Positions 8,341-17,507 of a stretch of 64,000 bases of DNA are shown in pieces. Made by a program: the position numbers and the translations under genes. The notes under the pieces are model-generated. The model was not told the origin of the DNA. It ran no database searches and was given only the letters and a program-made list of their open reading frames with translations. Position 1 is the first letter of the stretch. Each line of letters starts with the position of its first letter. The stretch covers positions 620,001 to 684,000 of the forward strand of contig CAZAER010000001.1 in the NCBI GenBank assembly GCA_964484195.1, in the 5' to 3' direction. The stretch comes from JALHOP01 sp964484195 (GTDB taxonomy: Bacteria > Myxococcota > XYA12-FULL-58-9 > JALHOP01).

Positions 8341-9827
8341 CAGCGGAACCTACGGCCGTCGGCCAGCTCGGACTCGACGAAGGTGCGCGAGGACGCCCAA
8401 ACACTGGGGTCCGGGCCGGTGACGTCGAACATGTAGATGCCGTGACTGAGGAAGCCGGTCACGAGCACGAAGTCGTGAGGCACGCTGTCGAAGGACGGCG
8501 TGAAGCGGGCGTAGCGAACGACGACCGGGCCCGAGCCGACGCTGCGGTCGATGCGCGTGATGGAATCGAGGCTGGTTTCGCCGACCCGGACGAAGTGCAG
8601 CGCGTTGTCGTTGAAGGTCGAGGTGACTAGCAGCGGCGCTTCACCCGTCGTGCGCTCGATATAGGTGACCGATTGCGGGGTGCCGGGGACCGCGAGCGCG
8701 TCGATGACGTCGTATTCGGGGCGCTGCACCAGCTCGAGCGTGTCGTCGGCGCGCAAGATGTTGCGGCTGCGGAGCGAGGCATTGAGCATGAGGATGCTGT
8801 CCGAGCTGCCGGCGGTCGGCTGAGAGAAGCTCACTGCCGCAAACGCGCGATTGCCATTGCTGGTGAAGGCGAGGTCGGACAAGGTGAAGCCGCCAGCCTG
8901 CGCCCGGATGTCGATGCGGGCGATGCGGGCGCGATTGTTGAAATCGACACTCGCGAAATCGGTGTCTTCGGTCGCTCTGAACTCGTAGCGGTCGAAGTCG
9001 AAGCCGAAGATGGTCGCGGAGCTTACGCCGCCCGCGGAAGCCCGCGCACCCACCGCGACGAAGCGTTCGCTGGTGGTCGTGGCGGCCGGCCGTGGCGCGA
9101 CGATGGCGGTGGTTTGTACCGTGAAGCCGGTGCCGGTGGAGAGCTCGATGGAGCGCTGGTTGCCGAGAATCTCGACCTCGGCGCTGGTGTCGACGTCGAG
9201 GAAGGTGACCATCCCGAGGCCGATGTAACTCGAGAGGTAGCCGATCATGAGCGTCGGCGGCTGGCCGTCGCGCGTCGGGAGAAAACGCACGCCGTACGGA
9301 TCGCTGAACTGGTCGATGATCAAGCCGTCGTCGATGCCGTTCTGCACGAAGCGATAGACATGACGCGAATCGCAGTCGGTGCGCCGGTCGCCGGCATCGA
9401 GCCCCGCTTCGGAGCTAGCGTCACCGCAGCTGAGCGTGCCGTCGGCGCCGACCTCGAAGAGAATGACTTGATTGTTATTGCGGAACGCAGCGGCCAGCAT
9501 CGTCCCGTCCGGGGACATGGACAGCTCGCCGCCGAGCGACGGCACCAGCAGCGTTTGGATGATCGCGTCGGCCGGGGTTGCCGCTTCGCCAGTCGCTAGG
9601 ATGTCGAGGTCGATGACCGAAACCCAGCCGGTATTGAAGCGCTGCGACCAGTTGGTCGACATCACGTAAGCGGTCCGGCCGTCTGGTGCGATGGTCATGC
9701 CGAGCGGGAAATAGATGTCGGCGGCCGGCGCGGGTCGGCCGACCAGCTCGCGACGGCACGCGGTCGTTCCCATGAGCGTCAGCACGCACGCTACGGGCAG
9801 CAGTCGGCAAACGATGGGAAGCGACAC
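8340..9827 (-). CDS. Exported lipoprotein, beta-propeller type
   Basis: A 495-residue protein from GTG 9827, with AGAGG just upstream as ribosome site. Signal and lipobox: LLPVACVLTLMGTTAC. The body has YVTN-like units (YFPLGMTIAPDGRTAYVMST, LGGELSMSPDGTMLAAAF) typical of a seven-bladed propeller, with no catalytic motif. It is first in a two-gene unit with the 787-residue lipoprotein that follows. Both repeat the phrase I/L-YFPL, suggesting shared ancestry. The frame is open further upstream, but that part lacks a signal sequence and the GTG has the better ribosome site. Role unknown; surface display or binding is inferred from the fold. Confidence 0.75.
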   Translation of the reverse strand: MSLPIVCRLLPVACVLTLMGTTACRRELVGRPAPAADIYFPLGMTIAPDGRTAYVMSTNWSQRFNTGWVSVIDLDILATGEAATPADAIIQTLLVPSLGGELSMSPDGTMLAAAFRNNNQVILFEVGADGTLSCGDASSEAGLDAGDRRTDCDSRHVYRFVQNGIDDGLIIDQFSDPYGVRFLPTRDGQPPTLMIGYLSSYIGLGMVTFLDVDTSAEVEILGNQRSIELSTGTGFTVQTTAIVAPRPAATTTSERFVAVGARASAGGVSSATIFGFDFDRYEFRATEDTDFASVDFNNRARIARIDIRAQAGGFTLSDLAFTSNGNRAFAAVSFSQPTAGSSDSILMLNASLRSRNILRADDTLELVQRPEYDVIDALAVPGTPQSVTYIERTTGEAPLLVTSTFNDNALHFVRVGETSLDSITRIDRSVGSGPVVVRYARFTPSFDSVPHDFVLVTGFLSHGIYMFDVTGPDPSVWASSRTFVESELADGRRFR

Positions 9828-9974
9828 GCGCGCCTCTATAAGCAGTGCAAGGCGATGGCGCAAGGAGGTCCCGCGCTTGCTAAGTGTTTGCTTTTGCCTG
9901 GGAAGCGCTGCTAGCTCTGCGCCAGTCGCGTTGGTAAGCGCGACGTACGACATCCACATTTAGAGGGAACAGAC

Positions 9975-10463
9975 ATGCGTAAGCTACTCGGGGTTCTTGC
10001 GGTATCGGTGGTTGGTCTGGCGGCGTCGGTGGCCACTGCGGCTCCCTACGGCACGGCTGGTTGCGGCTTGGGCTCGATCGTGTTCGGCGATGACGCCGGC
10101 ATCGTTCAGATCTTCGCGGCGACCACCAACGGCACGTTCGCGACCCAGACCTTCGGCATCACGTCGGGTACGTCGAACTGCGTCGACATGGGCCGCTCGG
10201 CTTCGGTCGATCAGGAAGCGTTCGTGAAGATGAACTACGCCAGCCTCATGCGCGACGCGGCGGCCGGCAAGGGCGAGTACCTCTCGGCCATGGCGACCCT
10301 GCTCGGCTGTGAGCAGCCGGCGCACGAGTCGCTCTTCCAGGTGGCTCAGTCGAAGCACGAAGTCATCTTCACCGAAGGCGCCGAGCCGGTGGCGACCCTC
10401 GACGCGATGAAGGCCGAGGCCCGCGCGAACGAGACGCTGAAGAACAGCTGCACCCGTCTCTAA
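9975..10463 (+). CDS. DUF3015 family periplasmic protein
   Basis: A 162-residue protein with signal peptide MRKLLGVLAVSVVGLAASVA, cut before APYG. The DUF3015 signature follows: GTAGCGLGSIVFGDDAGI, then AATTNGTFATQTFGITSGTS-NC. Conserved Cys residues may form disulfides in the periplasm. The family is common in Proteobacteria; function unknown. AGAGGGAA lies 6-12 nt before the ATG. It has its own terminator and is divergent from the lipoprotein operon. In many genomes DUF3015 genes sit beside DUF4105 genes, as here. Confidence 0.9.
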   Translation: MRKLLGVLAVSVVGLAASVATAAPYGTAGCGLGSIVFGDDAGIVQIFAATTNGTFATQTFGITSGTSNCVDMGRSASVDQEAFVKMNYASLMRDAAAGKGEYLSAMATLLGCEQPAHESLFQVAQSKHEVIFTEGAEPVATLDAMKAEARANETLKNSCTRL

Positions 10464-10486
10464 GCCGTAAGCTGGACTAGAATCGC

Positions 10487-10534
10487 ACGGGGTCGCTCGT
10501 TGGCTTTGGCCGCGGGCGACCCCGTTCGCTTTTT
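10487..10534 (+). terminator. Rho-independent terminator after the DUF3015 gene
   Basis: ACGGGGTCGC (10487-10496) pairs perfectly with GCGACCCCGT (10516-10525), followed by TCGC and five T. A classical terminator, ending four bases before the next start codon. Confidence 0.8.
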
Positions 10535-10537
10535 GCC

Positions 10538-12466
10538 GTGAACGCCCTTCTCCTGCTCACATTGCTCGCGTCTTCCGCTGTCGCGGACAAGCACGAGCTC
10601 ATCGCGCGTTCGCGCGAGCTGCGGCTCTCCGAGCACCGCGAGTGGCGCCTGCTCATGCACACCGAGCCCGGTGGCGACGAGAGCGATGCCGACTCGCCGA
10701 CGTTCTTCTTGTCTCCGGAGGGGAAGGAAGATCCGCAGGCGGAGCTCGAGGCGAACATCGCGGCGTTTCTCGAGCCCCTGGAAGGCAGCGGCGAAGAAGC
10801 GCTCGACGCGAGCCCCTTTTGCACCTTCCCCGCCCGCTTTGCGTTTCTCGACGCGGCGCTCGCCTTGACCGCCCATGGGGCTCCGACACCGTCTTGCCCG
10901 GCCTACACCAAATGGCGGGCCACGCTCGCGCCGGCGGGCGTGACCATGATCTTCGCCTCGGCCTTCTTGAACGCCCCCGCATCGATGTTCGGACACACGA
11001 TGCTGCGCGTCGACCGGCGTGATGCCCAGGGACAAGCGCTGCTCGCGAACATCTTGAACTTCGCGGCCTACCCCACCACGACCAATCCGTTCGCGTACAC
11101 CATCCTCGGGCTCACCGGCGGCTTCCCCGGACGCTTCTCGGCGCTGCCGTATTACGTGAAGGTCCAAGAGTATTCGAACATGGAGTCGCGGGATCTCTGG
11201 GAGTACCCGCTCGCTTTGACGGACGACGAGCTGGCGCGGCTACTGGCGCACGTGTGGGAGCTCGATCAGACGCACTTCGACTACTACTTCCTGAGCGAGA
11301 ACTGCTCGTATCACTTGCTGTCGCTGCTCGAGGTGGCGCGTCCGTCGCTGCACCTGCGCGAAGACTTCCCCGTGCATGCGATCCCGACCGACACCTTGAA
11401 GACGACCTTGAAGAACGTCGAGCTGCGCGCGCCACGGCTCTATCGTGCCTCGCACACGCGCACGATGAACGCCCGCTACGAGCTGATGACCGGCGACGAG
11501 GTCGACCTCGCGCGCAAGCTCGTCGAAGCGCCCGAATGGGACCCGAGCGTCCTGAAGGATCTCGAGCTGCCGCGCCGCGCCTTAGTGCTGGACGCTGCGG
11601 CGGACTACCACAAGTTCGAGATCGGCTTCACGCCCAACCAGGACACCGAAGCGGCACGCCCCGGAAAAAAGCGCGAGCTGCAGCTTGCACGGGAGCGCGG
11701 CAAGGTCGGTGTCGATCCACCTCCCGTCGTCGTCGCGCCCCCGACCGCGGAGCCCGAGTCGGAGCACGAAAGCATGCGCTTCGGCGTAGCGTCCGGCATC
11801 ACGAACCGCGGCCGTGTTTTCGGGGAGATCGCTTGGCGCGGATCGTTGCACGATCTCTTGGACCGCCCGAACGGCTTCGTTCCCTATTCTCACATCGAGC
11901 TGCCGAACATCGTGCTGCGCCTGCGCCCTGACCGCTACAGCGGAGAGGGACGCGACGCCGAGCACGGCATCGTGTTGGACCGCGCGGCGATCGTGAGCAT
12001 CACGTCGCTGACGCCTCACAGCGGCTGGGTGAGCTTACCGTCGTGGCGTGTCAGCTTCGGTGCCGAGCGCCTGCGCGATCTCGGCAACTGCGACGACTGG
12101 AGCTGCACCGCCGCAATGCTGAACGGCGGTATCGGATACACCTTCGGGTCGCACTTCCTCGGTGGCGAGGTCTGGTACGGCTTCTTCGACCTGAACGTCT
12201 GGGGCGGTCCGAAGCTCCATCCCAACTACCGCATCGGTCCCGACGTGGCTCTCGGCTCCGCGATGGCAGTCACCTCGTTTTGGCAAAGCCACATCGAGGG
12301 CAAGCTCCGCTTCGACGTCCTCGGTGATACGCGTGCCGGCCGGTGGGTGCCCGCGGTCGAGGTGGGTCAAAATTTCTCTCTGTCACCGAACGTCGCTCTG
12401 CGCATAAGAGGAAGCTTGTGGCGCGACTCCGCTGAATCAGCGCTCGCGCTCTACGTCTACTACTGA
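10538..12466 (+). CDS. DUF4105 domain exported protein
   Basis: A 642-residue protein with an N-terminal signal (MNALLLLTLLASSAVA). The DUF4105 core lies at about residues 125-300: LAPAGVTMIFASAFLNAPAS, MFGHTMLRVDR and FDYYFLSENCSYHLLSLLEV. The conserved H (GHTMLR) and N-C (ENCSYH) suggest a papain-like (NlpC/P60-like) fold. The C-terminal third has alternating strands (VSLPSWRVSFGAERLRDL, GGEVWYGFFDLNVWGG), so it may be a periplasmic domain joined to an outer-membrane barrel. GTG start right after a terminator, so transcription must begin within the terminator region or by readthrough. Function unknown. Confidence 0.85.
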   Translation: MNALLLLTLLASSAVADKHELIARSRELRLSEHREWRLLMHTEPGGDESDADSPTFFLSPEGKEDPQAELEANIAAFLEPLEGSGEEALDASPFCTFPARFAFLDAALALTAHGAPTPSCPAYTKWRATLAPAGVTMIFASAFLNAPASMFGHTMLRVDRRDAQGQALLANILNFAAYPTTTNPFAYTILGLTGGFPGRFSALPYYVKVQEYSNMESRDLWEYPLALTDDELARLLAHVWELDQTHFDYYFLSENCSYHLLSLLEVARPSLHLREDFPVHAIPTDTLKTTLKNVELRAPRLYRASHTRTMNARYELMTGDEVDLARKLVEAPEWDPSVLKDLELPRRALVLDAAADYHKFEIGFTPNQDTEAARPGKKRELQLARERGKVGVDPPPVVVAPPTAEPESEHESMRFGVASGITNRGRVFGEIAWRGSLHDLLDRPNGFVPYSHIELPNIVLRLRPDRYSGEGRDAEHGIVLDRAAIVSITSLTPHSGWVSLPSWRVSFGAERLRDLGNCDDWSCTAAMLNGGIGYTFGSHFLGGEVWYGFFDLNVWGGPKLHPNYRIGPDVALGSAMAVTSFWQSHIEGKLRFDVLGDTRAGRWVPAVEVGQNFSLSPNVALRIRGSLWRDSAESALALYVYY

Positions 12467-12491
12467 CGGAGATCTCTGGGAGGACCCCAAC

Positions 12492-13460
12492 ATGTTGCGT
12501 TCGCTGGTTGCGTTGACCGCCCTCGCCCTGCCCTTGGCAGCCCACGCAGGAACCATCGTGGTGTTCCCGCCGCAAACGACGAACGTTTCGCCCGGTGAGG
12601 CGGACGCGGCTGGCGCTTTGCTCGCCGAAGGCTTCAAGGCCGCAAGCAGCGATGCAGTCATCGGTCCGGTGCAAGCGGGCGAAGCGCTGCAAGGCGGCAA
12701 GTCGCTCCAGCAAGCGGCGCAGTCTCTCGGAGCCGACAAGTACGTCGAGTCGAGTCTCGTCGGCTTGCAGAAGAGCTTGGTGCTCTCTGCGGACCTCATC
12801 GACGTCAACGGCGGCTCGCGTCGCCATCGCCAGATGACGCTTGCGACCCTCGACGACATGCAACCGGCGAGCGAGCGCATCGCCCGCGCCTTGTTGACCG
12901 ATACGGCGGTCACCTCGAACGAGACCGTCGACACGGTGACCGACAAAGAAGCCGAGGGCATGAAGCGCAAGAAGGCGAACCGCATTGGCGGCTTCCGCGT
13001 CGGCATGTTGGTGCCGGTCGCGAAGGGCTACCAGTTCGACCAAGGCTTCCAGATCGTCTACGACCTGCGCCTCGAGCAGCGTAACTACTTCATGAACATC
13101 GCGACCGGCGCGATGTTCGGCATCAACGGCCGCGGCGGCGACCCGGCTATCTCGGGCTGGACGCTCGAGCTCGGTGCGGCCTACTGGCTCTCCGACGGCG
13201 ACTTCGCTCCCTATATCGGCGGCGGTTTGTCACCCCGCATCATGAGCGTCGACGAGGTCCGCTTCGGCCTCGCGCCGTACGCCGTCCTCGGCGCCACCCT
13301 CGGCCGCACCTCGACGGCTCACTTCAGCTTCGAGATCCGCGCCTACCAGAACATCATTCGCCAGACGATCCGCGTTGGCCAACCCGATTCGAACGGCGAG
13401 CGCCTCGAGGAAGACGTGTTCCCCACCGAGCTCGGCGCTTTCGTCGGCATCTGGTGGTAG
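12492..13460 (+). CDS. Exported protein, N-terminal FlgO/TolB-like domain plus C-terminal beta-barrel
   Basis: A 322-residue protein with signal peptide (MLRSLVALTALALPLAAHA). Residues 20-140 resemble the alpha/beta domain of FlgO/TolB-type proteins (TIVVFPPQTTN, ALLAEGFKAASSDAVIGPV, AQSLGADKYVESSLVGL). The rest reads as antiparallel strands (IGGFRVGMLVPVAKGYQF, FAPYIGGGLSPRIMSV) ending in FVGIWW, a barrel-type aromatic terminus. Probable outer-membrane anchored protein; role unknown. GGGAGGA sits 8 nt before the ATG. It lies 25 nt after the DUF4105 gene and is likely co-transcribed. Confidence 0.7.
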   Translation: MLRSLVALTALALPLAAHAGTIVVFPPQTTNVSPGEADAAGALLAEGFKAASSDAVIGPVQAGEALQGGKSLQQAAQSLGADKYVESSLVGLQKSLVLSADLIDVNGGSRRHRQMTLATLDDMQPASERIARALLTDTAVTSNETVDTVTDKEAEGMKRKKANRIGGFRVGMLVPVAKGYQFDQGFQIVYDLRLEQRNYFMNIATGAMFGINGRGGDPAISGWTLELGAAYWLSDGDFAPYIGGGLSPRIMSVDEVRFGLAPYAVLGATLGRTSTAHFSFEIRAYQNIIRQTIRVGQPDSNGERLEEDVFPTELGAFVGIWW

Positions 13461-13468
13461 CGCGCTAG

Positions 13469-14611
13469 CTAGCGGGTGAACGCCATCATCCACGTATAGA
13501 TGTCATGACCGGCGCTCAGGTCGTACGTGATCACCCAGCTCTCGATGTGATCGACGCCCGGATAGATGGTGTAGCTCACTTGTGCAACCGGCATGCAGAA
13601 CTGGAGCTTGGGCACAGTGGCGTGGTCGCCCGCGTAGCTCACCGTGTTGTCCGCGTCGCCGTGAAACACCCAGAGCGGCATCTCGGCGACCAGGTCGCAT
13701 CCCTGCGCGTTCCAGGCTGGGGTGATGTCGCCCGCGATGAGCACCGCCGCGGTGATGGCGTCGCTACCGTACTTGGCAAAGTAGCTCGCGAGACCGATGG
13801 CGCCGCAAGAGAGGCCTGTGACGTACACGCGGCTGGTGTCGACGTCGTAGTGCTCGAGCGCGAACTCCAGGAAGTCGTGGACGTCGTCGGCGGATGGGCA
13901 GCCCGATTGCTGTTGCGGTGAGAGCACGACGAAGGGCCGGTCGACGGGCCAATCCCCTTCGGCGATGAGCTGCGGCGGTCCCCAGGTGGACACCTTGTTC
14001 AGATCGGTGTCGCTGCCCGAGCCATCCTCGCCGAGTCCGTGAAAGAAGACGAGCAGCGGGCGCGGCACGGAGCCGCCGTAGTCCTTGGGTAGGTACTCCC
14101 AGAAACCCTTCTTGTCGTAGAGCGTGCCGATGGGGCGCTTGGTGTTGGTGGGACTCGCGAGACCGCCGGATGGGACGGGCTCGGTGGTCGTCACGGTTGC
14201 GACGGCGCTGCTGACACTGCCGGCGGCGTTGGTGACCACGACATAGTAGTCGCCTGCGTCGCTGAGCTGCGCTTCGGCGGCGCCTTCGGTCGCAGCGCTG
14301 TGGCTAGCGCCCAGCGACGTGCTGTTCTTGAACCACTGGTAGCTGAGCGGCGCCGTGCCCATGGCGACCACCGTGAGGCTGAACGGGTCGCCGACCGTGA
14401 CTGTCTGCGATAGCGGTTGCGTGGTGATGACCGGCGCGACAGGTATCGGCGTGGGCGGTTGCTCTTCGACGGGCGCGTCGTCGTCGCCGTTGTCGACGGT
14501 CGTCTGATCGTCGTTGATGTCGAGGCCTTCAGCCTCGGGGCCACCGCTCACACTGCCGCCACAACCGACGAGGAGCAGACAGAGCGGGAGAGCTAGGCGG
14601 CGCGAGAGCAC
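13469..14611 (-). CDS. Ig-like domain esterase/PHB-depolymerase-type lipoprotein
   Basis: A 380-residue lipoprotein from GTG 14611 (LALPLCLLLVGC is a good lipobox). After an acidic Asp-rich linker comes an Ig-like I-set domain (VTVGDPFSLTVVAMGTAPLS, then DAGDYYVVVTNAAGSVSSAV). The catalytic alpha/beta-hydrolase domain follows: RPLLVFFHGLGEDGSGSDTD, nucleophile GLSCGAIG, acid in HGDADNTVSY and His in YPGVDHIESW. This is the LpqC/feruloyl-esterase/PHB-depolymerase type; the substrate is unknown but likely an extracellular polymer ester. It ends convergently 8 bp from the barrel gene. An upstream-extended frame was rejected because it lacks a signal sequence. Confidence 0.85.
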   Translation of the reverse strand: MLSRRLALPLCLLLVGCGGSVSGGPEAEGLDINDDQTTVDNGDDDAPVEEQPPTPIPVAPVITTQPLSQTVTVGDPFSLTVVAMGTAPLSYQWFKNSTSLGASHSAATEGAAEAQLSDAGDYYVVVTNAAGSVSSAVATVTTTEPVPSGGLASPTNTKRPIGTLYDKKGFWEYLPKDYGGSVPRPLLVFFHGLGEDGSGSDTDLNKVSTWGPPQLIAEGDWPVDRPFVVLSPQQQSGCPSADDVHDFLEFALEHYDVDTSRVYVTGLSCGAIGLASYFAKYGSDAITAAVLIAGDITPAWNAQGCDLVAEMPLWVFHGDADNTVSYAGDHATVPKLQFCMPVAQVSYTIYPGVDHIESWVITYDLSAGHDIYTWMMAFTR

Positions 14612-14730
14612 CGACTGCTTCGTGCACGCACCGCGCCAAAACCCAACCCATTGATTCCAGTGAGGAATCGTTCGGGGCCGCGGTCTCGAGTGTGGAGCCC
14701 AAACGCCATTTTGTGTGGTCTGACGCGCCC

Positions 14731-15654
14731 TTAGCGCTGGCAAACCCGCTTGAACGAGCAGAGCGCACACTTCGACGTGTCGTCGGTCATCGGAAAGCGC
14801 TCGATGGTCGGCTCGCCGGCGGAGAGCTCACGCATCTGCTTCACCGATTCGCGGATTTGGGTCTCACCCCACTCGAGGTCTGCATCCGAGAGTTGAATCT
14901 CGACGACGTCGTTGGTCTCGAGATACGCGAGCAGCGCGCGTGTGATGTCGGCGACGCCCCAAGCGCGCTTGGCGTAAGCCGCATAGACCGCGAGCTGCAG
15001 CTTCTCGTCGTCGAGTCGGGGCTTGCCGGTCTTCCAGTCGACGAGCACCACGCGCTCATCGCTGTCGCGGTAGGCGAAGTCCGGCTTCACGACGATGGTC
15101 GCGCCTTCGAGCTCGAAGCTCGCGGCCGACTCGAGGGCGAGCCAGCGAAAGGCCGGGGTGTCGCGAATGGTATCGACCAGCGGGAGATTCTCGAAGGTGC
15201 GCAGGCACGCTTCCATCCGGTCGCGCTGCGCTCGCCACTCATCGCGGCTTACTTCTTCGCGGTACTCGTGCTCGAAGAAGGCGTACTTGAACACCGGGTT
15301 GTCGCGGTACATCCCCTGGATCGACTCGGAGTACTGCGCGCGCATCCGACGGGTGCCGCGCTCGGCGAGCTGTTCGACGGGCACCGAATCACCGCGCCGC
15401 ACCGCGGTCAGCGCCAGCTCGATCATCTCGTGCACGATCTCGCCGACCCACATGTAGCGGTTGCGCAGGTGCTTGAGCACGTAGAGCTCGCGCGTCTCGC
15501 GGTCGGCCGTCTTGACGTTGCCACCACCGCGGCTCGCGTAGTGATGCAGGTAGTAGCGGCGCAGGCACGTACGTAGACGCTTGTCGCGCGTCACCGACCA
15601 AGTAAGCCGCCCCGGGACCACGTCCTCGGGCCAAAAGTCCATTTGGTACGACAC
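14731..15654 (-). CDS. RecB/Cas4-like PD-(D/E)XK nuclease with probable Fe-S cluster
   Basis: A 307-residue protein. The nuclease core reads VVKPDFAYRDSDERVVLVDW followed by KTGKP (D, then D-x-K), and a downstream QLAVYAAYAKR has the Q of the RecB motif. Four Cys (RTCLRRYY near residue 29, and CALCSFKRVC at the end) match the Fe-S cluster of AddB/Cas4-type nucleases. It should cut or resect DNA, but no helicase partner or CRISPR locus is in the window. Start is uncertain: GTG 15654 or ATG 15642, neither with a good ribosome site. Stand-alone minus-strand gene upstream of the esterase. Confidence 0.8.
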   Translation of the reverse strand: MSYQMDFWPEDVVPGRLTWSVTRDKRLRTCLRRYYLHHYASRGGGNVKTADRETRELYVLKHLRNRYMWVGEIVHEMIELALTAVRRGDSVPVEQLAERGTRRMRAQYSESIQGMYRDNPVFKYAFFEHEYREEVSRDEWRAQRDRMEACLRTFENLPLVDTIRDTPAFRWLALESAASFELEGATIVVKPDFAYRDSDERVVLVDWKTGKPRLDDEKLQLAVYAAYAKRAWGVADITRALLAYLETNDVVEIQLSDADLEWGETQIRESVKQMRELSAGEPTIERFPMTDDTSKCALCSFKRVCQR

Positions 15655-15825
15655 GAGAAGCTGGCGGGTATAGCGGGACCGACCAACGTTCTCAAGCTCC
15701 TGAGCACGCCTCGCCCTGGGTCACGACGCACTCACCGGTGGAACAGCACGAAAAGGCCCGCAGTGGCGTCTCCGGGCGCAGCCGGCATTGGCACGCGCGT
15801 CGCACTTCTCTCCCCGGAGGTTACG

Positions 15826-16401
15826 ATGCGTGGGCTCGCTGGTGCTGTTGTGGTCGCGGTGCTCGGATATGGGACAGTCGCTAAAGCGGACGCGAAGTCG
15901 TGGTTCGCCTACGGCGTGAACACGTCCCTGGGCATGCGCCAGAACAGCGATGACGCCGACGGCAACACGCGCTCGGTGGCCAGCACGTTCGGCATCCAGC
16001 TCAAGCTCTTGCGCTTCCTGGGTGTCGAGCTCGGATACTCTCCGTTCGGCTCGGGTGCAGACGCGCCGGTGCGTTTCGACAATCCCTGGAACGCGAGCGC
16101 CCTGCTCTACATCGTCCCCACCTCACCGGTCGGCGCCTACTTGAAGGGTGGCGTCGGTAACAGCTCCATTGCGCGCATCTTCGACGTCGATGGCCAAGAG
16201 GCCTCGTACCACGGCGGCGCTGGCCTCGAGGTCTACGTCACCGACCATCTCGTGCTCGGTGGCGAGTTTCTCTTTCTCACCCCCGGCGCCCGCAGCATCA
16301 TCGACGGTTTGAGCGGCGCGAACGACACGCCTCGAAGCGCCGCCTACTACGTTGCCCCATCGAACTTCCGCGCCTCGTTCCGCGCCAGCTACTTCTTCTA
16401 G
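15826..16401 (+). CDS. Small outer-membrane beta-barrel protein
   Basis: A 191-residue protein from ATG 15826 with CCGGAGG five bases upstream. Signal peptide MRGLAGAVVVAVLGYGTVAKA, then alternating strands (WFAYGVNTSLGMR, RFLGVELGYSPFGSG, VGAYLKGGVGNSS, LGGEFLFLTPG) and a classical C-terminal FRASYFF. This fits an 8-strand barrel of the OmpA/OmpW size. No function can be assigned. The longer upstream frame lacks a signal and overlaps the nuclease gene start on the other strand. Confidence 0.75.
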   Translation: MRGLAGAVVVAVLGYGTVAKADAKSWFAYGVNTSLGMRQNSDDADGNTRSVASTFGIQLKLLRFLGVELGYSPFGSGADAPVRFDNPWNASALLYIVPTSPVGAYLKGGVGNSSIARIFDVDGQEASYHGGAGLEVYVTDHLVLGGEFLFLTPGARSIIDGLSGANDTPRSAAYYVAPSNFRASFRASYFF

Positions 16402-16460
16402 GGGCCACTGCCAGGTCGAGACTTGTCGACCGCAACCCACTCGAGTAAGAGCCGCGACCC

Positions 16461-17507
16461 ATGAAGAAGGTCGTCGTCCATTCGCCGGGTGGTTACGAGA
16501 AGCTCCTCATCGAAGATCATCCGACGCCGACGCCCGAAGGCGATCAGATCGTCGTCGAGACCTCCGCGGTCGGGGTGAACTACGCCGATTGTTGCGTGCG
16601 CTGGGGCGTGTACGAGTCTGCCAAGAAGTATGTTGGCTGGCCGATCACACCAGGCTTCGAGTTCGCCGGTAAGGTCATCGCCGTCGGCCCCAAGGCCACG
16701 CACGCGGTCGGTGACAAAGTCTTCGGCGTCAGCCGGTTCGGTGGCTACGCGACGCACGTCTGCGTCCCGTCCCATCAGGTCTTCAAGATCCCGCGCGGCA
16801 TGACCGAGCAACAGGCCGCAGCCTTCCCCAGCGTCTACATGACCGCCTACCACGCGGTGCATCAGCTCGTGAGAATCCGCAAAAACGGAACGGTGCTCAT
16901 CCACTCCGCAGCCGGCGGCGTCGGCACCGCGCTGCTCCAGATCTGCAAGATCGCCGGCTTCCGCACCGTCGGTGTGGTCGGCGCTTCCCACAAGATCCAG
17001 TTCGCCAAGGACTTCGGCGCCGATGTCGTCATCGACAAGAGCAAGGAAGACCTCTGGGCACGCGCCCGCGCCGAGGCCCCCGATGGCTACGACGCCGTCT
17101 TCGACGCCAACGGTTACACCACCTACACGCAGAGCTACGAGCACCTGCGCGCCACTGGCAAGCTAGTGGTTTACGGCTCGCACTCCCTGCTCCCCACCGC
17201 GGGCGGCCGGATCAACTACATCAAGGCGGGGCTCGGCATGCTGCGCACGCCGAAGTTCAACCCGTTCAAGATGATCGTCGATAACCGCAGCGTCGTCGGC
17301 TTCAACGTCTCGTTCCTCTTCGAGCGCCTCGACCTGCTCGAAGAAGGCATGACCGACATGCTCACATGGATCGAGCAAGGCAAGCTCAGGGGCCCCGGCG
17401 TCACCGAGATCCCCTTCGAGAATGTCGGCGAGGCGCACAAGCTCATCGAGTCGGCCCAGTCGGTCGGCAAGATCGTGCTCGTGCACCAGCAGTCGAAAGC
17501 CGCTTAG
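16461..17507 (+). CDS. VAT-1/quinone-oxidoreductase-like MDR family enzyme
   Basis: A 348-residue medium-chain dehydrogenase/reductase without zinc ligands. N-terminal GroES-like fold (VVETSAVGVNYADCCVRWGV, ITPGFEFAGKVIAVGPKA). The Rossmann nucleotide site is HSAAGGVGTALLQIC (AxxGVG). The C-terminal NYIKAGLGMLRTPKFNPF and VGFNVSFLFER are typical of VAT-1-like proteins. Likely an NADPH-dependent quinone or enone reductase in the cytoplasm. It starts 59 nt after the barrel gene and ends convergent with the di-iron gene, overlapping it by 4 bp. Exact substrate unknown. Confidence 0.85.
   Translation: MKKVVVHSPGGYEKLLIEDHPTPTPEGDQIVVETSAVGVNYADCCVRWGVYESAKKYVGWPITPGFEFAGKVIAVGPKATHAVGDKVFGVSRFGGYATHVCVPSHQVFKIPRGMTEQQAAAFPSVYMTAYHAVHQLVRIRKNGTVLIHSAAGGVGTALLQICKIAGFRTVGVVGASHKIQFAKDFGADVVIDKSKEDLWARARAEAPDGYDAVFDANGYTTYTQSYEHLRATGKLVVYGSHSLLPTAGGRINYIKAGLGMLRTPKFNPFKMIVDNRSVVGFNVSFLFERLDLLEEGMTDMLTWIEQGKLRGPGVTEIPFENVGEAHKLIESAQSVGKIVLVHQQSKAA

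Noticed and set aside
14731..15654. Cas4-like nuclease as a sign of CRISPR
   Set aside because: No CRISPR repeats or other cas genes were seen anywhere in the window.
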